Shown: piece by piece, positions 1 through 5,123 of the stretch
How positions within the stretch are numbered: the first letter of the stretch is position 1
Layout: each line of letters starts with the position of its first letter
The notes under the pieces: model-generated
What the model saw: the letters and a program-made list of their open reading frames with translations, nothing else
Told to the model about the DNA's origin: nothing
Database searches by the model: none
Translations under genes and position numbers: made by a program
DNA from: an uncultured Clostridia bacterium
Lineage (GTDB): Bacteria > Bacillota > Clostridia > Christensenellales > Borkfalkiaceae
DNA length: 5,123 nt
NCBI GenBank assembly: GCA_934230055.1
Contig: CAKQEE010000098.1
Coordinates: forward strand, 1-5,123
Direction: 5' to 3'

Positions 1-1528
1 GCATAACCCTGTTCACGAGCGGGAAAGCCGCCGAACCCTGCGCGGCGTTAAGAATCTTTTGAAAGTCGGAAGAATATATTCCCTCTCTGTTTCTTCTTGC
101 GGTTATGCCGAGTCCCGCGAGAAAATCGTAAAACCGCACGAGCCGTTCTTCCGTGGGTTTTTCATGCACGCGGTAAACGAACGGAACGGAAAGATAATAA
201 GCGTACTCCGCAACGGCGCAGTTTGCCGCAATCATAAATTCTTCTATCAGTCCGTGCGCTTCGTCCTTCTCGGCGGCACGAACTTCTATTTCGCCGTTTT
301 TATCTACCGTGATTTCCGAATCTTTAACTTCTAAATCGACACTGCCCTTTTCCGAACGCCTTGCCCGTAAAATTTCCGCAAGTTCTTTCATCGTTAAAAG
401 CTCTTGCCGTACGCTTTGCGCTTTCGCCTCTTTGAGAGAAGTGCCGTTAATTAGGCTTTGAACCTCCGAATAGGTAAGCCTTGCGCGGCTGTTTATAACC
501 GACGGGCAAATTTCTCTGTCGATAAGCCGCCCGCAGTTATCGAACTTCATTAGGCACGAAAGAGTGAGCCTATCCTTGCCCTCCACGAGCGAACAAAGGT
601 CGTTGCAAAGCCTTTCGGGGAGCATCGGTATAACCTTTTCCGGAAAATACACGCTCGTGCCGCGCTCGAAGGCTTCTTCGTCTATATCGCCGCTCTCTTT
701 TACGAACGCGCTCACGTCCGCGATATGCACGCCGAGAGCATAGCCTTCGGCGGTTTTCTCAATCGAAACGGCGTCGTCGAAATCGCGCGCGTCGTCGCCG
801 TCTATCGTGAACACGGTTTCTTCGCGAAAATCTCTTCTCTTTTTTATTTCCTTTGCGGAAATCTTTTCGGAAAGAGCCGCGGCTTCTTCTATAACGGACA
901 GCGGAAATTTTTCTCTTAACTTAAATTCGTATAAAACGGAAGCAAGCTCCGCCTTTTTCTCGAACTGTCTGCCGAGAATTTTGGTAACTATCCCTTCGGG
1001 GCTTTGCTTTTTCGGGTATGCAAGTATTCTGCAAACGACTTTGTCGCCCGCTTTTGCCCTTAAACCTTTTCCGAACGGGATAAATATATCGGTAAAATAC
1101 TTGCAGTCGTCGGGGCGAACGAATCCGCCCGAGCGTGCCGAAAAATAGGTACCGACGACTTCATTTATTCCCCTTTCGAGAATTTTAAGCACTCTCGCAG
1201 TCGTTCTCCCACCGCGTTCCCCGCGCTCTCCGAAGGTTTCCGTCGTTTCCGCAAGCACCGTATCGCCGTGCATCGCGCCTTTCAGTTCCGAATGAGGGAT
1301 AAAATAGTCTTTGCGTTCCGCCTGTTCCCCGCGAGAAGCCGACTTTAAGGCAGACTTTGGCGACGGTTTTATAGTCTCCCCCGACGCGCTTTTTGAATAA
1401 AAATCGCCTTCGCCCGCCGAACCCTCCGCGGCAAAAGCTTCCTTATAATTTTTCGGCTCTTCGGGTATAAGAAAGGCGTAACCCCTTTCGTTACCTTGCA
1501 AAACGCCGCGTATAATCTCTTTTTTCAT
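1..1528 (-). CDS. rnr: Ribonuclease R, N-terminal 509 residues (3' end outside window)
   Basis: Processive 3'-to-5' exoribonuclease that degrades structured RNA and takes part in RNA quality control. The frame is open from ATG 1526-1528 to the left edge. The first cold-shock domain occupies about residues 5-100 (GVLQGNERGYAFLIPEE, then IPHSELKGAMHGDTV). The second occupies about 105-175 (GGFVRPDD, TDIFIPFGKG). The RNB catalytic domain starts near 225. Its four metal-binding aspartates are present in TIDGDDARDFDDAV as Asp243, Asp249, Asp251 and Asp252. Later RNB signatures include YFPEKVIPMLPERLCNDLCSL, EEFMIAANCAVAEYA and PFVYRVHEKPT. The end of RNB and the S1 domain lie outside. Two oddities: it lacks the N-terminal helix-turn-helix of many RNases R, and an insertion of about 45 residues splits the first cold-shock domain. 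An in-frame TAA at 1574-1576 and no upstream Met fix the start. Confidence 0.95.
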   Translation of the reverse strand, partial: MKKEIIRGVLQGNERGYAFLIPEEPKNYKEAFAAEGSAGEGDFYSKSASGETIKPSPKSALKSASRGEQAERKDYFIPHSELKGAMHGDTVLAETTETFGERGERGGRTTARVLKILERGINEVVGTYFSARSGGFVRPDDCKYFTDIFIPFGKGLRAKAGDKVVCRILAYPKKQSPEGIVTKILGRQFEKKAELASVLYEFKLREKFPLSVIEEAAALSEKISAKEIKKRRDFREETVFTIDGDDARDFDDAVSIEKTAEGYALGVHIADVSAFVKESGDIDEEAFERGTSVYFPEKVIPMLPERLCNDLCSLVEGKDRLTLSCLMKFDNCGRLIDREICPSVINSRARLTYSEVQSLINGTSLKEAKAQSVRQELLTMKELAEILRARRSEKGSVDLEVKDSEITVDKNGEIEVRAAEKDEAHGLIEEFMIAANCAVAEYAYYLSVPFVYRVHEKPTEERLVRFYDFLAGLGITARRNREGIYSSDFQKILNAAQGSAAFPLVNRVM

Positions 1529-1630
1529 AAAACATACTCCGAAACCTTCGGGTTTATGCAGGAACGCAAAAAATTAAAAAGCGATCCCGCGAAAACAGCA
1601 CGGAACCGCCGAAAATAGTCTTTTCAGGAA
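1529..1630 (-). promoter_or_regulatory. secG-rnr spacer with a hairpin overlapping the rnr ribosome binding site
   Basis: The 102-nt spacer has no gene and no clear promoter. On the minus strand it contains a T-rich run (five T, two A, six T, complement of about 1568-1580) preceded only by a weak 3-bp stem, so a strong terminator is unlikely. Nearer rnr, CCGAA-GGT-TTCGG (1539-1551) forms a 5-bp hairpin. Its 3' arm supplies the first two G of the GGAG site (1537-1540), which sits 8 nt before the rnr ATG. Partial masking of the site is possible. Confidence 0.4.
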
Positions 1631-1930
1631 TTACTTTGAAGCGAACAACGCAACGATTGCGAACGCTATGGATAACACGGCAAAGATTATGCCGCTTATA
1701 ACCGTAAGCTTTCTCATTTTGTGTTCAAAGGTCTTGCTTTTATTCTTACCCAAAAAAGTTTCGGTCTGCCCGCCGAGCGCGCTTACGCCGGAGGAATTTC
1801 CCGGTTGAAACATAACCACGAGTATTATAAACAACGCGGCAATCGCCAAAACGATGAGCGCGATTATTTTAACCGTGGGCCAAACGTCCCAAAATCCACC
1901 GGTTGCCAAAAGCATATCGTACAAATTCAT
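1631..1930 (-). CDS. secG: Preprotein translocase subunit SecG
   Basis: Small membrane subunit of the SecYEG channel that assists SecA-driven protein export. The 99-residue product has the SecG plan: a first membrane helix (about 20-41), a conserved cytoplasmic segment and a second helix (about 74-96). The signature lies in the loop: FQPGNSSGVSALGGQTETFLGK (41-62 region), then a basic, charged stretch and MRKLT leading into helix two. Typical Gram-positive SecG has about 75-80 residues; the extra length is an N-terminal stretch of some 18 residues with two Trp before helix one. The ATG at 1928-1930 is supported by GGGAG 6 nt upstream, and no later Met before helix one has a comparable site (Met6 is the only one). 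It has its own promoter and precedes rnr by 102 nt, the arrangement known from many Bacillota. Confidence 0.93.
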   Translation of the reverse strand: MNLYDMLLATGGFWDVWPTVKIIALIVLAIAALFIILVVMFQPGNSSGVSALGGQTETFLGKNKSKTFEHKMRKLTVISGIIFAVLSIAFAIVALFASK

Positions 1931-1945
1931 TTTTATCTCCCAAGT

Positions 1946-1960
1946 CGCGCACGCGGCGCG
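1946..1960 (-). promoter_or_regulatory. GC hairpin and Shine-Dalgarno site in the secG leader
   Basis: A perfect 5-bp all-GC stem, CGCGC (1946-1950) with GCGCG (1956-1960), encloses a 5-nt loop. It ends 4 nt upstream of the secG ribosome binding site, which reads GGGAG at 1937-1941 and lies 6 nt before the ATG. The hairpin leaves the site free. It could stabilise the 5' end of the mRNA; no specific regulator can be inferred. Confidence 0.4.
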
Positions 1961-1981
1961 CCGTTTTCATAAAGTAGAAAT

Positions 1982-2010
1982 ATTGTAACACAATCTTTAC
2001 TTTTTATCAA
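1982..2010 (-). promoter_or_regulatory. Sigma-A-type promoter of secG-rnr
   Basis: On the minus strand, TTGATA (2005-2010) and TACAAT (1982-1987) are separated by exactly 17 bp. Each differs from the consensus TTGACA and TATAAT by one base. Transcription would begin near 1975, leaving a leader of about 45 nt before secG. This makes secG-rnr an independent unit from the glycolytic genes. Confidence 0.82.
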
Positions 2011-2048
2011 CTGTTTTTAAGCACTTTCGGGCATTTTTTCGCCTTAAA

Positions 2049-2073
2049 TCGCAACAGCTACGCTACTTTGCGA
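2049..2073. repeat. Inverted repeat upstream of the secG promoter
   Basis: TCGCAA (2049-2054) and TTGCGA (2068-2073) are perfect complements 13 nt apart, with a smaller AGC/GCT pairing inside. Its near edge is about 39 bp upstream of the secG -35 box. It could be a protein-binding site or an RNA hairpin in read-through transcripts; chance is also possible. Confidence 0.35.
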
Positions 2074-2104
2074 CAATACTGCCGCCGAAAGCTTTTTTAT
2101 GCGG

Positions 2105-2129
2105 GGGCGCGGGCTTATTTCACGCGCCC
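2105..2129. repeat. GC-rich inverted repeat downstream of gpmI
   Basis: GGGCGCG (2105-2111) and CGCGCCC (2123-2129) are perfect complements around an 11-nt loop. It lies about 50 nt past the gpmI stop. The minus-strand sequence after it is CCGCAT then six A, so it is not a classical terminator; it may block 3' exonucleases or assist another termination mode. Confidence 0.5.
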
Positions 2130-2181
2130 GATTTACGCGCTTAATTTATCGCCGATAAAAAACAGGTTTTGCGGAAAAAGA

Positions 2182-3765
2182 CTAAATAAGGCTTCTGCCC
2201 GTCATCTCTTTCGGAACGGGAATACCCATCATCGTAAGAAGAGTGGGCGCGATGTCCGAAAGTCTGCCGTCCTTTTGTTCGGGGAACGGATGCGGAAGCT
2301 TTTTGCCCTTAAACCTTTCCCCCACGATAACGAGCGGAACGAGGTTAGTCGTATGCGCCGTGAACGGATGACCGTTTTCGTCTACCATCTTGTCCGCGTT
2401 GCCGTGGTCTGCCGTGATAATCGCTTCGCCGCCCATTTCGAGGACTTTATCCACAACCTTTTTAACGCACTCGTCAACGGTTTTAACCGCCTTTACGGCA
2501 GCTTCGTAAACGCCCGTATGCCCTACCATGTCGCAGTTGGCAAAGTTAAGAACCATAACGTCGTACTTGCCTGTTCCGAGTTCTTCCACAGCCTTGTCCG
2601 CCACTTCGTACGCGCTCATTTCGGGCTTCAAGTCGTAAGTAGCGACCTTCGGCGAAGGTATAACGATACGCGTTTCGCCTTCTACGGGAGCCTCTAACTT
2701 CGCGTTGAAAAAGAAAGTTACGTGCGCGTACTTTTCCGTTTCCGCTATATGAAGCTGCGTTTTGCCGAGAGATGCGAGATATTGCGGAAGAGTATTCTTT
2801 ATTTCGTCCGGCGGGAAAGCGACGTTCACTCCCTTAAAAGAAGCATCGTAAACCGCAAATCCCGTATAAATCGGTGCAAGAAAGCCCGTTTTCCTTACAA
2901 AATACATATCCTTGCCCTTTTCCGCGTCCGTATACGGCGTGAATTCTTCCTGCGAAAACGCGCGGGTAATCTGGCGCGCTCTGTCGGGGCGGAAGTTAAA
3001 GAATATTATGGAATCGCCCTTTTCGATAAGCGCGACGGGCTTGTCGTTTTCCACGATGTTCGTAGGCAGAACGAATTCGTCCGTAACGCCGCTATTATAG
3101 CTTTCCTTAATGGCTTCCGACGCGCTTACAGCCTTTAAGCCGTTGCCCAAAGTGAGCATATCGTAAGCTTTTTCCGTTCTGTCCCAGTTGTTGTCCCTGT
3201 CCATAGCGTAGTATCTGCCGCATACGGAAGCGATTTTACCGTAAGAAAGCTTTTTCATTTCCGCTTCCAGCTCGCCGATAAATTCCGCGCCCGAGCAGGG
3301 ATCGGTATCTCTGCCGTCCATAAAGCAATGGACGTAAGTATTCTTTACGCCCGATTTTTTGGCAAGCTCCAAAAGCGCGTATAAATGTGTTATGTGCGAA
3401 TGTACGCCTCCCGTGGACAAAAGCCCGTATAAGTGCAGGTTTTTATCCTTTTTCACGGCGTTATCTATCGCCTTTATGAGAGCGGGATTAGTAAAGAAAT
3501 CGCCGTCCGAAATACTCTTGGTAATCTTCGTTAAATCCTGATAAACCACTCTTCCCGCGCCGATATTGAGATGTCCTACCTCCGAATTACCCATCTGACC
3601 TTCGGGAAGACCTACGTCCATGCCGCTTGCGCCGATTAAGGTGGAGGGATAATTTTCGAGATAGTAGTTTACGTTCTTACTGTCCGCTGCGGCAACGGCG
3701 TTGCCCTTTTTTTCGGGGCTGTAACCGTAACCGTCCATAATTATTATGCAATAAGGTTTTTTCAT
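2182..3765 (-). CDS. gpmI: 2,3-bisphosphoglycerate-independent phosphoglycerate mutase
   Basis: Interconverts 3-phosphoglycerate and 2-phosphoglycerate in glycolysis through a phosphoserine intermediate, using two metal ions, usually Mn. The alkaline-phosphatase-like fold is complete at 527 residues, slightly above the usual 510. Metal and catalytic residues are all present: Asp11 (MDGYGY), nucleophile Ser61 (MGNSEVGH), Asp412 and His416 (CDMVGHTG), Asp453 and His454 (ADHGNAD) and His471 (TAHTTN). Substrate-site residues His122 (GGVHSH), Arg152-Asp153 (DGRDT) and the NFRPDRARQ stretch are also there. The C-terminal spacing is shifted by about nine residues from the Bacillus enzyme numbering as I recall it, so a short insertion lies in the middle. 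I start at ATG 3763-3765, with GAG 8 nt upstream; a GTG three codons earlier would overlap that site and has none of its own. Stop is TAG. It follows tpiA across a hairpin; no enolase gene follows. Confidence 0.97.
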   Translation of the reverse strand: MKKPYCIIIMDGYGYSPEKKGNAVAAADSKNVNYYLENYPSTLIGASGMDVGLPEGQMGNSEVGHLNIGAGRVVYQDLTKITKSISDGDFFTNPALIKAIDNAVKKDKNLHLYGLLSTGGVHSHITHLYALLELAKKSGVKNTYVHCFMDGRDTDPCSGAEFIGELEAEMKKLSYGKIASVCGRYYAMDRDNNWDRTEKAYDMLTLGNGLKAVSASEAIKESYNSGVTDEFVLPTNIVENDKPVALIEKGDSIIFFNFRPDRARQITRAFSQEEFTPYTDAEKGKDMYFVRKTGFLAPIYTGFAVYDASFKGVNVAFPPDEIKNTLPQYLASLGKTQLHIAETEKYAHVTFFFNAKLEAPVEGETRIVIPSPKVATYDLKPEMSAYEVADKAVEELGTGKYDVMVLNFANCDMVGHTGVYEAAVKAVKTVDECVKKVVDKVLEMGGEAIITADHGNADKMVDENGHPFTAHTTNLVPLVIVGERFKGKKLPHPFPEQKDGRLSDIAPTLLTMMGIPVPKEMTGRSLI

Positions 3766-3782
3766 AAATATCACTCTTATAT

Positions 3783-3809
3783 AAAAGGCACGTTTAAGGC
3801 GTGCCTTTT
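3783..3809 (-). terminator. Terminator-like hairpin between tpiA and gpmI
   Basis: A perfect 10-bp inverted repeat has arms AAAAGGCACG and CGTGCCTTTT around a 7-nt loop (3793-3799). On the minus strand the GC-rich core GGCACG/CGTGCC is followed by TTTTATAT, the form of a Rho-independent terminator. The repeat begins 6 nt after the tpiA stop and ends 17 nt before the gpmI start codon. The U run is short and interrupted, so partial termination, or a role as a stabilising 3' end for tpiA mRNA, is more likely than a full stop. Read on the plus strand it lacks a T run beyond the stem. Confidence 0.72.
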
Positions 3810-3814
3810 GTTAA

Positions 3815-4567
3815 TCAGTCTTTGTAATTTACGATTGCCGCAAAGTCGTTTGCTTTCAACGCCGCGCCGCCGATAAGACCGCCGTCTATATTTCTCATAG
3901 CCATAAGCTCTTTCGCGTTTGCGGGCTTCATACTGCCGCCGTACTGAATACGGAGAGCCTTTGCGACTTCTTGTCCCCAAGTCTTTTTAACGAGCGTTCT
4001 GATATATCCGATAGTCTTGTTCGCTTCGTCCGCGGTAGCGGTTTTGCCGGTGCCGATAGCCCAAACGGGTTCGTACGCGATAACGATATTCTCGAAATCT
4101 TCGGCGGGAATATCCGCAAAACCTTCGAGAACCTGTTTTTTAAGAACGCGTTTCGTTCTGTTCTTTTCGCGTTCGGTAAGGGTTTCGCCTACGCAAACTA
4201 TGGGCTTCAAGCCGTTTTTAAGTGCTTGTTTAAGTCTTTTATTAACGCTTTCGTCCGTTTCGCCGAAATACTGGCGACGTTCCGAATGTCCGATGATAAC
4301 GTATTCCACGCCGATTTCTTTAAGCATTTCCGCAGAAATTTCGCCGGTGAACGCGCCGCTGTCCGCCCAAGCGACGTTTTCCGCGCCGAGCTTTATTTTG
4401 CTGCCCTTAACGGCTTCCGCAACCGTCCAAAGGTCGGTATAAGGTACGCAAACCACAACTTCGGGTTTGGATTTAACCACGAGGGGTTTAAGTTCGTTGA
4501 TAAGTTCTGCGGCTTCTTTTGCCGTTTTATTCATTTTCCAGTTGCCTGCGATAATAGGTTTTCTCAT
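3815..4567 (-). CDS. tpiA: Triose-phosphate isomerase
   Basis: Cytosolic TIM-barrel enzyme that interconverts dihydroxyacetone phosphate and glyceraldehyde 3-phosphate. At 250 residues it has the normal length. All catalytic features are present: Asn9 and Lys11 in GNWKMN, the electrophile His94 in IIGHSERRQYFGE, and the general base Glu166 in AYEPVWAIGTGKT, which leads into the phosphate-gripping loop 6 (about 167-175). The phosphate-binding YGGS (209-212) and GLIGGAAL (230-237) are also intact, as is CVGE (125-128). The ATG at 4565-4567 is preceded by AAGGA with an 8-nt spacer, a convincing ribosome binding site, and no in-frame alternative is needed. It lies 20 nt after the small unknown gene. 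Six nucleotides past its TGA stop, a terminator-like hairpin begins. No anomalies were seen; it should be functional. Confidence 0.98.
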   Translation of the reverse strand: MRKPIIAGNWKMNKTAKEAAELINELKPLVVKSKPEVVVCVPYTDLWTVAEAVKGSKIKLGAENVAWADSGAFTGEISAEMLKEIGVEYVIIGHSERRQYFGETDESVNKRLKQALKNGLKPIVCVGETLTEREKNRTKRVLKKQVLEGFADIPAEDFENIVIAYEPVWAIGTGKTATADEANKTIGYIRTLVKKTWGQEVAKALRIQYGGSMKPANAKELMAMRNIDGGLIGGAALKANDFAAIVNYKD

Positions 4568-4587
4568 TGTGTAAGTCCTTCTTTATA

Positions 4588-4773
4588 TTATTTCTTTATT
4601 TTTATCGTTTCTATTGTAGTAATGTTTATGAGCGTGTCTTTCCCGTCGTTTTTTGGGCTTTGAATAACGAGAAATCCGCTCTTAACGCCGCCCGCCACGC
4701 CTTCCGCGTAGTCTCCGAGCGTTTTTACGACGACTTTTTTGCCCGTAAGCGAAGATATAAGTTCGTTATCCAT
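4588..4773 (-). CDS. Small basic protein of unknown function, 61 aa, between pgk and tpiA
   Basis: I do not recognise this protein with confidence. From the ATG at 4771-4773 it has 61 residues. It begins MDNELISSLTGKKVVVKTLGD, has a middle GFLVIQS (33-39), a Lys/Asp-rich turn (41-46) and ends INITTIETIKIKK. Alternating hydrophobic residues, glycines at turns and the absence of any membrane segment suggest a small all-beta barrel. A GK-V-V...G...G...FLV...I-I-TI layout is reminiscent of SH3-like or Sm-like folds, but that is inference. I chose this start because GGGAGA (4781-4786 complement) stands 7 nt upstream, an excellent Shine-Dalgarno site. The frame stays open back to a GTG at 4876-4878, which would give 96 residues, but that start has only an adjacent GGCGGA or a distant AAGGA. 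The stop is 20 nt before tpiA, so it is presumably cotranscribed. Confidence 0.72.
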   Translation of the reverse strand: MDNELISSLTGKKVVVKTLGDYAEGVAGGVKSGFLVIQSPKNDGKDTLINITTIETIKIKK

Positions 4774-4780
4774 TTCTTTT

Positions 4781-4786
4781 TCTCCC
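4781..4786 (-). promoter_or_regulatory. Shine-Dalgarno site that decides the start of the small gene
   Basis: The minus strand reads GGGAGA here, followed by AAAAGAA and then ATG at 4773. Strength and spacing favour the 61-residue product over the GTG-started 96-residue reading frame. Confidence 0.7.
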
Positions 4787-4886
4787 GAATTCAAGACGTA
4801 AAAAGCTTTAACCTTCTGCGCGCGTAAATGCTCCATACTCATCAACGCAACGCCGGTTACGAAAAGTGTACTGCTCACTCCGCCGA

Positions 4887-5123
4887 TTAGTCCTTGTCGT
4901 TAAGACATTCGATACCGGGGAGCTTCTTGCCCTCGAAAAGTTCGAGCGACGCGCCGCCGCCGGTAGAAATGTGCGTCATCTTATCCGCAAAGCCGAGCTT
5001 AGTTACAGCCGCCGCGGAATCGCCGCCGCCGATAATGGTGGTTGCGTCCGTATCCGCAAGAGCCTTGGCTACCGCAATGGTACCGTTTGCGAAGCAGGGG
5101 TTTTCGGAAACGCCCATAGGTCC
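4887..5123 (-). CDS. pgk: Phosphoglycerate kinase, C-terminal 78 residues (5' end outside window)
   Basis: Cytosolic glycolytic enzyme that transfers the phosphate of 1,3-bisphosphoglycerate to ADP, giving ATP and 3-phosphoglycerate. Only the end of the C-terminal, nucleotide-binding lobe is present, because the gene enters from the right edge. Visible family signatures, in order, are GPMGVSE at the very start, FANGT, the glycine-rich TIIGGGDSAAAV that contacts nucleotide phosphates, ADKMTHISTGGGASLELFEGK, and the usual LPGI near the C-terminus. The GPMGV motif is followed by Ser where many homologues have Phe, a mild change. The frame is open from the edge to a TAA at 4887-4889, and the tail ends NDKD at a normal place for the family. 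The next gene downstream is a small unknown, then tpiA, matching the common pgk-tpiA order. Identity is certain; full length cannot be judged. Confidence 0.97.
   Translation of the reverse strand, partial: GPMGVSENPCFANGTIAVAKALADTDATTIIGGGDSAAAVTKLGFADKMTHISTGGGASLELFEGKKLPGIECLNDKD

Larger units (their letters stand above)
1931..2181. other. Noncoding interval between gpmI and secG
   Basis: This 251-nt gap separates the glycolytic unit from secG-rnr and holds no gene I can support. It contains an AT-rich 6-bp inverted repeat (2145-2159), a GC-rich 7-bp inverted repeat (2105-2129), another 6-bp inverted repeat (2049-2073), the secG promoter (1982-2010) and the secG leader. None of the hairpins is followed by a good U run on the minus strand, so how gpmI transcripts end is unclear. 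Enolase, often the next gene in such clusters, is absent here. Confidence 0.7.

Noticed and set aside
725..1148. Plus-strand open frames opposite rnr
   Set aside because: They overlap the conserved catalytic region of RNase R and show no family features.
1568..1600. Intrinsic terminator between secG and rnr
   Set aside because: There is a T-rich run, but the stem ahead of it is only about 3 bp, so the hairpin requirement is not met.
2015..2032. Five-codon frame MPESA on the minus strand with AAGG upstream
   Set aside because: It lies upstream of the secG promoter, so it is not in that leader, and is too short to distinguish from chance.
2068..2697. Plus-strand open frame of 209 codons
   Set aside because: It overlaps the well-supported gpmI gene on the other strand and has an Arg/Phe/His-rich, non-protein-like composition with no recognised motif; it is an antisense shadow.
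3766..3774. GTG start for gpmI three codons upstream
   Set aside because: It overlaps the only ribosome binding site, has none of its own, and the ATG at 3765 begins the conserved MKKPYCIIIMDGYG.
3783..3860. Possible promoter for gpmI at the end of tpiA
   Set aside because: TTGAAA and TTAACA occur, but no -10 box lies at 16-18 bp; the nearest candidates are spaced at about 22-24 bp.
3971..4663. Plus-strand open frame of 230 codons opposite tpiA
   Set aside because: It mirrors tpiA codon by codon, is rich in Phe, Arg and Asn as expected of an antisense reading, and has no domain signature or ribosome binding site.

Overview
The window reads as one block of core metabolism and housekeeping genes. 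All of its genes lie on the minus strand, so transcription runs from high to low coordinates. In transcription order they are: the 3' end of pgk (phosphoglycerate kinase), a 61-codon gene of unknown function, tpiA (triose-phosphate isomerase), gpmI (cofactor-independent phosphoglycerate mutase), secG (preprotein translocase subunit) and rnr (RNase R, whose 3' end lies off the left edge). The order pgk-tpiA-gpmI followed by secG-rnr, the purine-rich Shine-Dalgarno sites and the sigma-A-like promoter point to a Bacillota, most likely Clostridia. A member of the Christensenellales is only an impression from composition. No mobile element, CRISPR array, tRNA or rRNA was seen.

Region by region: 4887-5123 holds the last 78 codons of pgk. 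After a 113-nt spacer, a small basic protein (4588-4773) with a strong Shine-Dalgarno site sits 20 nt ahead of tpiA (3815-4567). A terminator-like hairpin (3783-3809) fills the gap between tpiA and gpmI. gpmI (2182-3765) follows with no recognisable promoter of its own. The 251-nt gap at 1931-2181 holds inverted repeats and a near-consensus promoter (1982-2010) that begins a second unit, secG (1631-1930) and rnr (from 1528 leftward). No enolase gene lies between gpmI and secG.

The first unit supplies three enzymes of lower and middle glycolysis: TpiA interconverts the triose phosphates, Pgk makes ATP and 3-phosphoglycerate, and GpmI converts that to 2-phosphoglycerate. The second unit couples a membrane translocase subunit to an RNA-degrading exonuclease, a pairing common in Gram-positive bacteria. 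I do not see a novel multi-gene system. The points most worth a second look are the unknown small gene inside the glycolytic cluster, the hairpin ahead of gpmI, and a roughly 45-residue insertion in the first cold-shock domain of RNase R.
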